64,000 bases of DNA. Source: Streptomyces sp. Ag109_O5-1. GTDB taxonomy: Bacteria > Actinomycetota > Actinomycetes > Streptomycetales > Streptomycetaceae. The stretch covers positions 5,084,001 through 5,148,000 of the forward strand of contig NZ_RKQF01000001.1 of the NCBI RefSeq assembly GCF_003814875.1, in the 5' to 3' direction. Shown piece after piece: positions 22,501 through 34,500 of the stretch (its first letter is position 1; each line of letters starts with the position of its first letter). Position numbers and translations under genes: made by a program. The notes below the pieces were generated by a model. The model was not told the origin of the DNA. It saw only the letters and a list, made by a program, of their open reading frames with translations, and made no database searches.

Positions 22501-25500
22501 TGTAGTCCGCGTACTGCACCGGCAACGGCTCCCACACCGGCACCCGCCCCTCAAGACGCGCCGCATACGCACCCGAGACATCCTTGGCCAACGGCGCCGT
22601 CGACCAGCCGTCCCCGGCGATGTGATGCACCACCACCACCAGGACATGCTCGTCCGAGCCATCAGTGAACAGCCACGCCCGGATCGGCACCTCAACCGCC
22701 AGATCGAACGCGTACTCCGTTGCGCGTGCGACCGCATCCGCCAGCTGCCCGGCAGCCACCTCGACCGCCTCCAGCTCCCAGTCCAGGTCCTCGATGTCGA
22801 GGATCTGCTGGAAGGGCTCCCCGTCCGCGGCCGTGGGGAACACCGTGCGCAGCACCTCGTGCCGCCCGATCACATCCCGCAACGCAGCCGCGAGCGCGGC
22901 CGTGTCCACATCACCGGACAACCCCAGTGCCGTCGGGATGTTGTAGAGCGCGCTCGCCCCCTCCAACTGCCCGATGAACCACAACCGCTGCTGCGCGAAC
23001 GACAGCGGCAACCGCTCCGGACGCACCTGCGGCACCAACGCCGCCCGCGCCACACCAGCACCCGACAACCGCGCCGCCAAACCCGCCACCGTCGGAGCCT
23101 CAAACAACGTCCGCAACGACACCTCAACACCCAGCACCGCCCGGATACGGCTCACCAGGCGCACCGCCAGCAGCGAATGACCGCCCAGGACGAAGAAGTC
23201 GTCATCGACGCCGACGGACTCCAGGCCCAGGACCTCGGCGAACGCCTGACACAGCAATTCCTCACGCACGTTGGCCGGGCCACGCCCGGAACCGGTGAGC
23301 GCGGTGAAGTCAGGCGCCGGCAGCGCCTTGCGGTCCAGCTTCCCGTTGGGTGTCAGCGGCAGCGCCTCGAGCACCACCACCGCCGACGGCACCATGTACT
23401 CCGGCAACCGGGCGCCGACACGCTCCCGCACCACGGACGGCAACCCGTCGACGTCCACACCATCACCGTCCCCGGCCACCGGGACGACGTAGGCGACCAG
23501 ACGCTTGTCGCCAGTGGTGTCCTCCCGGGCGATGACCGCGGCCTGAGCGATCTGCGGGTGCGCGGCGATGACCGCCTGGATCTCACCCGGCTCGATCCGG
23601 AACCCACGCACCTTCACCTGCTCATCAGCCCGGCCCAGGTACACCAGCTCGCCCTCGGCACTCCAGCGCACCACATCCCCGGTCCGGTACAACCGGCCAC
23701 CACCGGCCGGGTCGGTGTCGAACGGGTCGGCCACGAACCGCTCCGCCGTCAGACCCGCACGCCCCACATACCCACGCGCCAACTGCACACCGGCCAGATA
23801 CAACTCCCCCGCCACACCCACCGGCACCGGACACAACGACTCATCCAGCACGAACACCCGACTGTTCCCCGTCGGACGACCGAACGGCACCACCACCCCG
23901 TCCGACACCTGCGGATCCAGCACCCCAGCCGCCACCATCACCGCGGCCTCGGTCGGACCATAGGTATTGACCAACACCCGGTCCCGCGCCCACGCCCCGG
24001 CCGTCCCCGGCGAGATCGCCTCCGAACCCACCACCATCCGGCGCACCGGCCCCAGATCCTCCGGCGCCAGCACCTCCAGCAGACTCGGCACCACACTGGC
24101 CACCCGCACCCCGGCCGAGACCACCAGGTCCCGCAACAACCCCGCGTCCACCCGCTGCGCCGACGAGGCCACCACCAAATACGCCCCCGACGTCAACGCC
24201 ACCGCCACATCCAGCACCGAAGCATCGAAACTGAACGACGCGAACTGCAACACGCCAACCCCCGCATCCGCCCCGAAAACCGGGCAGAACACGGCAGCAG
24301 CATTCACCAACGCCCCATGCGAGACCGCCACGCCCTTCGGCGCCCCCGTCGACCCCGAGGTGTAGATCATATACGCCAACTGCCCCGGCACCACATGGAC
24401 ATCCGGCACCAGTCCGTCGGGCAACGACGACACCGCCGCGGCGACTTGCGGCTCATCCAACACCACCACCGGCACCGAACCAGCCGCGTCCTGCACACCG
24501 GAAAGCACCCCGGCCACCACGGACTCCGTCAGCACACACACCGGCGCCGCATCAGCCAGCATGAACGCGATCCGCTCCGCCGGATACTCCGGATCCACCG
24601 GCACATACGCACCCCCGGCCTTCCACACCGCCAGCAACGCCACCACCATCTCCACACCCCGCGGCAGACACAGACCCACCACCGCCTCCGCACCCACACC
24701 CAGCCCGCACAGATACCGGGCCAAACGGTTCGCCCGCGCATCCAACTCCGCATACGACACCGACACGCCCTCGAACACCACCGCCACAGCATCCGGCGTC
24801 CGCGCCACCTGCCCCGCGAACAACTCCGGCACCGTCCCCGCCGGCACCTCGGCCGCCGTGTCGTTCCACTCCACCAGCACCCGACGCCGCTCACCGGCAT
24901 CCAGCACGCCCACCGCCGACAGCGGCACCTGCGCACCGCCCTCCAGGCCCTCCTCCAACGCCGCCACCAGGTCACCGACCGCCGTATGCAGCATCCCGGC
25001 AACCGCCCGCGGATCGATCGACCCGACCGCATCAACCACCAGACGGAGACCAACACCGTCGTCATCGACCGACACCGACAACGGATAGTTGGTCCGCTCA
25101 CGGGAGAACACCTGCCGGACACCCTCGAACCCATCGCCGTGGGCCGCACCGCCACTCTCAGCACCCCGAGACCCGTCGACGGTGCTGTGCCGGTAGTTGA
25201 GCAGCGTGGTGAACAACGGCTCGTCCGCCGGCACCGCGCTGACCCGCTGGGCCACCGCCAACGGCGCGTGCTCGTGCTCCAGCAGCCCGGCCAGTTGCCC
25301 ACGCATCGCCGTGACCGCATCCAGAGCCTTCAGCTCACCGGTGCGCACCCGCACCGGCAGGGTGTTGATGAACAGTCCAGGCACCCGGTCCGAGCCGGCG
25401 CCCGCGTTCATCCGCCCGAACAGCACCGTGCCGAACACCACGTCGTCACGGCCCGCAACCACCGCCAGCACCCGTGACCACGCCACATGCATCACCGTGG

Positions 25501-28500
25501 CAGGACTGGCCCCCAGACTCCGCGAGACTTCCCGCAGCCGCACCGCCACACCGGCATCCAGAGGCATGGTCGCCCGCATCGCGTCCGAACCGTCACCGCG
25601 CACGTCGCTGACTCCGAACGCCGCGGTCGGCTCCTCCACCCCGGCCAAAAGCTCCCGGAAGAACTCCTCGTGCTCCCCAGTCGCCAGCCCGGCCCGGGCC
25701 TGGGCCACGAAGTCCCGGAACGGCAACGGCTCCGGCAGCGTCTCGGCACGCCCGGCCAGGATCGTCTGGATCTCGTCCAGCACGACATCCATCGCGGTGT
25801 GGTCCTGCACCAGATGATGCGTCCGCACCAGCCCCAGCCACCGGCCACCAGAGACCTCGGCCACATGCACATCGAGCAGCGGCGCACGCCCCAGATCCAT
25901 CGACAGCCCGACCGCAGAAATCAGGTCCGCCGCCAAATCGGTGCCGTCCGCGGCGGCAAGGCTCACCTCGGTCACCGACAACGCCGCCGAACGCCACACC
26001 ACCTGCACCGGCTCCCGCAACCCCTGCCACACCACCGAGGTCCGGAACACATCATGCCGGTCGACCACCTGCTGCAACGCAGCGACGAACCCGTCCACCC
26101 GGGACCGGTCATCGAACTCCAGCACGAACGGCGTCGCATAAGTGTCGTCACCGCCGTCGGCCAGCAGGTGGTGGAACAGAATCCCTTCCTGCAGCGGAGC
26201 CAGCGGGTAGATGTCCGCGACATTGCCCGCACCACCCTCGACCCTGGAAACCACAGCCTGGATCTCGGCCTCGGTCAGCTCCACCAGCGGCAGCATCTCC
26301 GGCGTGATCACCTGCGCCCCGTCCGGAATCAGGTTCTCCGGCACCGAAACCGACACCGCACCCGACGCAGCCGCCAGCCTCGCCGGCGTCGGAGCCTCAA
26401 ACAGCGTCCGCACCGACACCGACACACCCCGCACCCGCAACCACTCCACCAGGCGCACCGCCAGCAGCGAATGCCCGCCCAGAGCGAAGAAGTCGTCCTC
26501 CACGCCGACCGATTTCAGCCCGAGGACCTCGGCGAACGCCTGACACAGCAATTCCTCACGCACGTTCGCCGGGCCACGCCCGGAACCCGTGAGCGCGGTG
26601 AAGTCAGGCGCCGGCAGCGCCCTGCGGTCCAGCTTCCCGTTGGGTGTCAGCGGCAGCGCCTCCAGCACCACCACCGCCGACGGCACCATGTACTCCGGCA
26701 ACCGCGACGCCACGAACTCCCGCACCACGGACGGCAACCCGTCGACGTCCACACCATCACCGTCCCCGGCCACCGGGACGACGTAGGCGACCAGACGCTT
26801 GTCGCCAGTGGTGTCCTCCCGGGCGATGACCGCGGCCCGGGCGATCTGCGGGTGCGCGGCGATGACCGCCTGGATCTCACCCGGCTCGATCCGGAACCCA
26901 CGCACCTTCACCTGCTCATCAGCACGCCCCACGAACACCAGCTCGCCCTCGGCACTCCAGCGCACCACATCCCCGGTCCGGTACAACCGGCCACCACCGG
27001 CCGGGGCGGTGTCGAAGGGGTCGGCCACGAACCGCTCCGCCGTCAGACCCGCACGCCCCACATACCCACGCGCCAACTGCACACCGGCCAGATACAACTC
27101 CCCCGCCACACCCACCGGCACCGGGCACAGCCGCTCATCCAGCACGAACACCCGACTGTTCCCCGTCGGACGACCGAACGGCACCACCACCCCGTCCGAC
27201 ACCTGCGGATCCAGCACCCCAGCCGCCACCATCACCGCGGCCTCGGTCGGACCATAGGTATTGACCAACACCCGGTCCCGCGCCCACGCCCCGGCCGTCC
27301 CCGGCGAGATCGCCTCCGAACCCACCACCATCCGGCGCACCGGCCCCAGATCCTCCGGCGCCAGCACCTCCAGCAGACTCGGCACCACACTGGCCACCCG
27401 CACCCCGGCCGAGACCACCAGGTCCCGCAACAACCCCGCGTCCACCCGCTGCGCCGACGAGGCCACCACCAAATACGCCCCCGACGTCAACGCCACCGCC
27501 ACATCCAGCACCGAAGCATCGAAACTGAACGACGCGAACTGCAACACGCCAACCCCCGCATCCGCCCCGAAAACCGGGCAGAACACGGCAGCAGCATTCA
27601 CCAACGCCCCATGCGAGACCGCCACACCCTTCGGCACCCCCGTCGACCCCGACGTATAGATCACATACGCCAACTGCCCCGGCACCACACACACATCCGG
27701 CACCACGCCATCCGCCATCGACGACACCGCCGCGACGACCTGCGGCTCATCCAACACCACCACCGGCACCGAACCAGCCGCGTCCTGCACACCGGAAAGC
27801 ACCCCGGCCACCACGGACTCCGTCAGCACACACACCGGCGCCGCATCAGCCAGCATGAACGCGATCCGCTCCGCCGGATACTCCGGATCCACCGGCACAT
27901 ACGCACCCCCGGCCTTCCACACCGCCAGCAACGCCACCACCATCTCCACACCCCGCGGCAGACACAGACCCACCACCGCCTCCGCACCCACACCCAGCCC
28001 GCACAGATACCGGGCCAAACGGTTCGCCCGCGCATCCAACTCCGCATACGACACCGACACACCCTCGAACACCACCGCCACAGCATCCGGAGTCCGCGCC
28101 ACCTGCCCCGCGAACAACTCCGGAACCGTCCCCGCCGACACCTCGGCCGCCGTGTCGTTCCACTCCACCAGCACCCGGTCCAGCTCCGTGCCATCCAGCA
28201 CGTCCACCCCGGAGATCCGCAGCCCCGGATCGGCGACAACCGCCTCCAGCACCCGCACCAGACGCCCGACGATCACCGCCACCGTCTCCGGATCGAACAG
28301 ATCCGCCGACCCGATCACCCCGCCATGAAGCCCAGCAGGGACACCCTCGGCATCGAAGACCTCAGAGACGGTCACGTCCAGGTCGAACTTCGCCGCGGCC
28401 ACCGCCGCGGCCGAGGCCGCGTGGCCGCCGGCCCGCACGCCCGGCAGCTCCAGCTCCGCGGCGGCGTTGTTCTGCACCGTGAGCATCACCTGGAACAACG

Positions 28501-31500
28501 GATGCCGGGACAGTGAGCGGGCCGGAGCCAGCTCCTCCACCAACCGCTCGAACGGCACATCCTGATGCTCGAACCCGGCCAGACTCACCTCACGCACCCG
28601 AGCCAGCAGCTGCTCGAACGTCGGATCCCCCGACACATCCGTGCGCATCACCAGCGTGTTGACGAAGAACCCGACCAGATCATCGAGCGCCTCATCCGTA
28701 CGCCCCGCGACCGTCGCACCGATCGGAATGTCCGTGCCCGCACCCAGCCTCGCCAGCAGCACCGCCAGCGCGGCCTGCAGCAGCATGAACACCGTCACAC
28801 CCTGCTCACGCGCCACCCGCAGCAGCCGCCCATGCACCTCGGCCGAAACCCGCAACGGCACCGCGTGCCCGCGATGACTCGCCACCGCCGGACGCTGCCG
28901 GTCGGCCGGCAGCACCAGCTCCTCCGGCGCACCCGCCAGCACCTGCCGCCAGTAGGCGACCTGCCGCGAGATCACACTCTCCGGATCGTCCTCGCTGCCC
29001 AGCAGTTCACGCTGCCACAGCGTGTAGTCCGCGTACTGCACCGGCAACGGCTCCCACACCGGAGCCCGCCCCTCAAGACGCGCCGCATACGCACCCGAGA
29101 CATCCTTGGCCAACGGCGCCGTCGACCAGCCGTCCCCGGCGATGTGATGCACCACCACCACCAGGACATGCTCGTCCGAGCCATCGGTGAACAGCCACGC
29201 CCGGATCGGCACCTCGACCGCCAGATCGAACGCGTACCCGGCCACCGCCGCAACCTGCTCAGGCAGATCAGCCGGGGCCACCTCCACGACCCGCAGCTCC
29301 CACTCCAGATCGTCGAGGTCGAGGATCTGCTGGAACGGCTGCCCGTCCTCGGCCGTGGGGAACACGGTGCGCAGCACCTCGTGCCGCCCGATCACATCCC
29401 GCAACGCCGCCGCGAGCGCGGCCGTGTCGACATCACCGGACAACCCCAGGACGGTCGGGATGTTGTAGAGCGCGCTCGCCCCCTCCAACTGCCCGATGAA
29501 CCACAACCGCTGTTGCGCGAACGACAGCGGCAACCGCTCCGGACGCACCTGCGGCACCAACGCGGAGCGCGCCACACCAGCACCCGACAACCGCGCCGCC
29601 AAACCCGCCACCGTCGGAGCCTCAAACAACGTCCGCAACGACACCTCAACACCCAGCACCGCCCGGATACGGCTCACCAGACGTACTGCCAGCAGCGAAT
29701 GCCCACCAAGGGTGAAGAAGTCGTCCTCCACGCCGACCGATTCCAGCCCGAGGACCTCGGCGAACGCCTGACACAGCACCTCCTCACGCACATTCGCCGG
29801 AGCACGCCCGGAACCGGTGAGCGATGCGAAGTCCGGCGCCGGCAGCGCCCTGCGGTCCAGCTTGCCGTTCACCGTCAACGGCAGCGCCTCCAGCACCACC
29901 ACCGCCGAGGGCACCATGTACTCCGGCAACCGGGCGCCGACATGCTCCCGCAGCACGGACGGCAACCCGTCGACGTCCACACCATCACCGTCCCCGGCCA
30001 CCGGGACGACGTAGGCGACCAGCCGCTTGTCCCCAACGGCGTCCTCCCGGACGATCACCACGGCCTGGGCGACCTGCGGATGCCGGGCGACGACCGCCTG
30101 CACCTCGCCCGGCTCGATCCGGAACCCCCGGATCTTCACCTGATCATCCGCCCGGCCCGCGAACACCAACGCCCCATCGGCATCCCAGCGCACCACGTCC
30201 CCGGTCCGGTACAACCGGCCACCACCGACCGGGTCGGTGTCGAACGGGTCGGCCACGAACCGGCCCGCGGTCAGACCCGCACGCCCCACATACCCACGCG
30301 CCAACTGCACACCGGCCAGATACAACTCACCCGCCACACCCACCGGCACCGGAGCAAGCCGCTCATCCAGCACGTACGCCCGCACGTTCCACATCGGCCT
30401 ACCGATCGGAACAGCCGTCTCACCCATCCCAGGCACACACTCCTGCGAAGTCACCGACACCGACGCCTCGGTCGGCCCATAGGTGTTGTGCAGGTGCGCA
30501 CCCGGCAGCACCTCGAAGAACCGGTCACGCAGGACCGTGGACAACTCCTCACCACCACTGAACACCTGACGCAGCGACACACACCCGCCCGCAGCCGGCT
30601 CAGCCACGAACAATTCCAGCATCGCCGGCACGAATTCGACTGCCGTCACCCCCTGCTCCCGCACCAGCCCCACGAGGTAAGCCGGATCCCGGTGCCCACC
30701 CGGACGCGCCACGACCAGCCTGGCACCACAGACCAACGGGAGGAACAACTCCCACACCGACACATCGAAACCGATCGGGGTCTTGTGCAGGATCCGGTCC
30801 GACGCACCCAGGCCGTACTCATCCAACAGCCACCAGATGAGGTTGACCGCTCCCCAATGCGGCGTGACAACCCCCTTCGGTACCCCCGTCGAACCCGACG
30901 TGTAGATCACATACGCCGACTGCCCGGGCAACACACAGACGTCCAACGCCTCAGCCGACACCGACGACACCGTCGAAACCACCTGAGGATCGTCCACAAG
31001 CACCACCGGCAGCGAACCCGCAGCCACCCCGGCCCCGCAGGCCACATCCGTGACCACACACACCGCACCCGCATCCGCCAGCATGAACGAGATCCGCTCG
31101 GCCGGCAGCTCCGGATCCACCGGCAGATACGCCGCCCCCGTCTTCAACACCGCCAGCAACGCCACCACCAGCTCCACGCCCCGCTCCAGACACACCCCCA
31201 CCACAGACTCCGCACCCACACCCAGCCCGGAGAGGTAGCGGGCCAGACGGTTCGCCCGCGCATCCAACTCCGCATACGACACCGACACACCCTCGAACAC
31301 CACCGCCACAGCATCCGGAGTCCGCGCCACCTGCGCAGCGAACAACTCCGGCAACGTCCCCGCCGGCACCACGGCCGCCGTGTCGTTCCACTCCACCAGC
31401 ACCCGACGCCGCTCACCGGCATCCAGCACATCCACCCCGGACACCCGCAGCCCCGGATCGGCGACAACCGCCTCCAGCACCCGCACCAGACGCCCGACGA

Positions 31501-34500
31501 TCACCGCCACCGTCTCCGCATCAAACAGATCCGCCGACCCGATCACCACACCCCGCAACCCCGCCGGAGCACCCTCCACCGCGAAGACCTCGGACACCGT
31601 CACGTCCAGGTCGAACTTCGCCACCTGCACGCCCGAGGAGACTCCCTGGGCACTCAGCCCTGGCAGGTCCAGCACCGCGTCGGCATTGTTCTGCAGAGTG
31701 AGCATCACCTGGAACAACGGATGCCGGGACAGTGAGCGGGCCGGGGCGAGTTCCTCCACCAACCGCTCGAACGGCACATCCTGATGCTCGAACCCGGCCA
31801 GACTCACCTCACGCACCCGAGCCAGCAGCTGCTCGAACGTCGGATCCCCCGACAGATCCGTGCGCACCACCATGGTGTTGACGAACGAACCGACCAGATC
31901 GTCCAGCGCCTCATCCGTGCGCCCCGCGACCGGCGAACCGATCGGGATGTCCTCACCCGCACCCAGCTTGGAGACCAGCACCGCCAGCGCGGCCTGCAGC
32001 AGCATGAACACCGTCACACCCTGCTCCCGCGCCACCGCCAGCAGCCGCCCGTGCACCTCGGCCGGAACCCGCAACGGCACCGCGTGCCCGCGATGACTCG
32101 CCACCGCCGGACGCGGCCGGTCGGCCGGCAGCGCCAGCTCCTCCGGCGCCCCGTCGAGGGCCTGCCGCCAGTAGGCGACCTGCCGCGAGATCACACTCTC
32201 CGGATCGTCCTCGTCACCGAGCAGTTCACGCTGCCACAGCGTGTAGTCCGCGTACTGCACCGGCAACGGCTCCCACACCGGCACCCGCCCCTCAAGACGC
32301 GCCGCATACGCACCCGAGACATCCTTGGCCAACGGCGCCGTCGACCAGCCGTCCCCGGCGATGTGATGCACCACCACCACCAGGACATGCTCGTCCGAGC
32401 CATCAGTGAACAGCCACGCCCGGATCGGCACCTCAACCGCCAGATCGAACGCGTACCCGGCCACCGCCGCAACCTGCTCAGGCAGATCAGCCGGGGCCAC
32501 CTCCACGACCCGCAGCTCCCAGTCCAGATCGTCGAGGTCGAGGATCTGCTGGAAGGGCTGCCCGTCCACGGCCGTGGGATACACGGTGCGCAGCACCTCG
32601 TGCCGCCCGATCACATCCCGCAACGCCGCCGCCAGGGCAGCCTCGTCGACCCCACCGGACAAGCGCACCACGACCGGGCTGTTATAGGTCGCACTCGGGC
32701 CCTCCAACTGCCCGATGAACCACAACCGCTGCTGCGCGAACGACAGCGGCAACCGCTCCGGACGCACCTGCGGCACCAACGCGGAACGCGCCACACCAGC
32801 ACCCGACAACCGCGCCGCCAAACCCGCCACCGTCGGAGCCTCGAACAACGTCCGCAACGACACCTCAACACCCAGCACCGCCCGGATACGGCTCACCAAC
32901 CGCACCGCCAGCAGCGAATGCCCACCCAGGACGAAGAAATCGTCATCGACGCCGACGGACTCCAGGCCCAGGACCTCGGCGAACGCCTGACACAGCAATT
33001 CCTCACGCACGTTCGCCGGGCCACGCCCGGAACCAGCGAGCACGGTGAAGTCAGGCGCCGGCAGCGCCCTGCGGTCCAGCTTCCCGTTCACCGTCAACGG
33101 CAGGGCCTCCAGCACCACCACCGCCGACGGCACCATGTACTCCGGCAACCGGGCGCCGACGTGCTCCCGCACCACGGACGGAACAACTTCCATCCCCGCC
33201 GCCGGAACGACGTAGGCAACCAGCCGCTTGTCCCCCGTCTCGTCTTCCCGGGCGATCACGGCGGCCTGGGCAACCTGCGAGTGCGCGGCGATGACCGCCT
33301 GGATCTCACCCGGCTCGATCCGGTAGCCGCGGACCTTCACCTGCTCATCGGCACGACCCAGATACACCAGGTTGCCATCGGCATCCCAGCGCACCACATC
33401 CCCGGTCCGGTACAACCGGCCACCACCGACCGGGTCGAACGGGTCGGCGACAAACCGGCCCGCGGTCAGACCCGCACGCCCCAGATACCCGCGCGCCACC
33501 TGCGCCCCAGCCACATACAACTCACCCGCCACCCCCACCGGCACCGGAGAAAGCCGCTCATCCAACACGAACACCCGGGTGTTCCACATCGGCTGCCCGA
33601 TCGGCACCGCCCCGACCCGATCCTCATCCACCGACCCCAGCACATAATCCGTACACCCCACCGTCACCTCGGTCGGCCCATAGTGGTTCACCACCGCCAC
33701 ACCCGGATGACGATCCCGCCACACCCGCAGCGCCTCCGCCGAAACCGCCTCGCCCCCCACCATCAACCGCCCGGTCGGAGCACACACCGGCGGCAACGCC
33801 TCCAACAACGGCAGATGACTGGGCGTGGCCTTCACAAACGACAGCCCCCGCCCGTCCAACACCCCGGCCAACTGCTCGTCCAACCCCGCCAGAACCACCC
33901 GCCCACCACACACCAACGCCCCGTACAACCCCGTCACCCCGGCGTCGAACGAAATCGAAGCATGCACCACCGTGCTGTCCGCCAACTCCGGATACACCCG
34001 CACACACCGCGCCACATAATTGACCAGCCCGCCATGGGTCACCACCACACCCTTCGGCGTCCCCGTCGAACCCGACGTATAAATCACATACGCCGCACCC
34101 CCCGCCGACCAACCGACACCGGACACCGCAGCCCCGCTGCCCGCCGCCACCGCCGAAACCACCGCCGGATCATCCAGCACCACCACGGCCACCCCGTCCG
34201 GCACCAAGCCCACCGTGTCCGACACCGCCAGCACCACCACCGGTGCCGCATCGGTCAGCATGAACCCGATCCGCTCCGCCGGATACTCCGGATCCACCGG
34301 CAGATACGCACCCCCCGCCTTCCACACCGCCAGCAACGCCACAACCAGCTCAACCGAACGCGGCAAGCACACCGCCACCAGCGACTCCCGCCCCACACCC
34401 CGGCCCATCAGCAACCGGGCAAGCCGGTTCGCCCGCGCATCCAACTCCCCATACGACACCGACACACCCTCGAACACCACCGCCACAGCATCCGGCGTCC

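Noticed and set aside
15..25477. Very long plus-strand open frames (for example 15-5975 and 19448-25477, about 2000 codons each), rich in His, Arg, Gln and Pro.
   Set aside because: They lie exactly antisense to NRPS coding sequence in high-GC DNA, where stops are rare on the opposite strand. They repeat with the modules, show no known domain and have no convincing ribosome binding sites.
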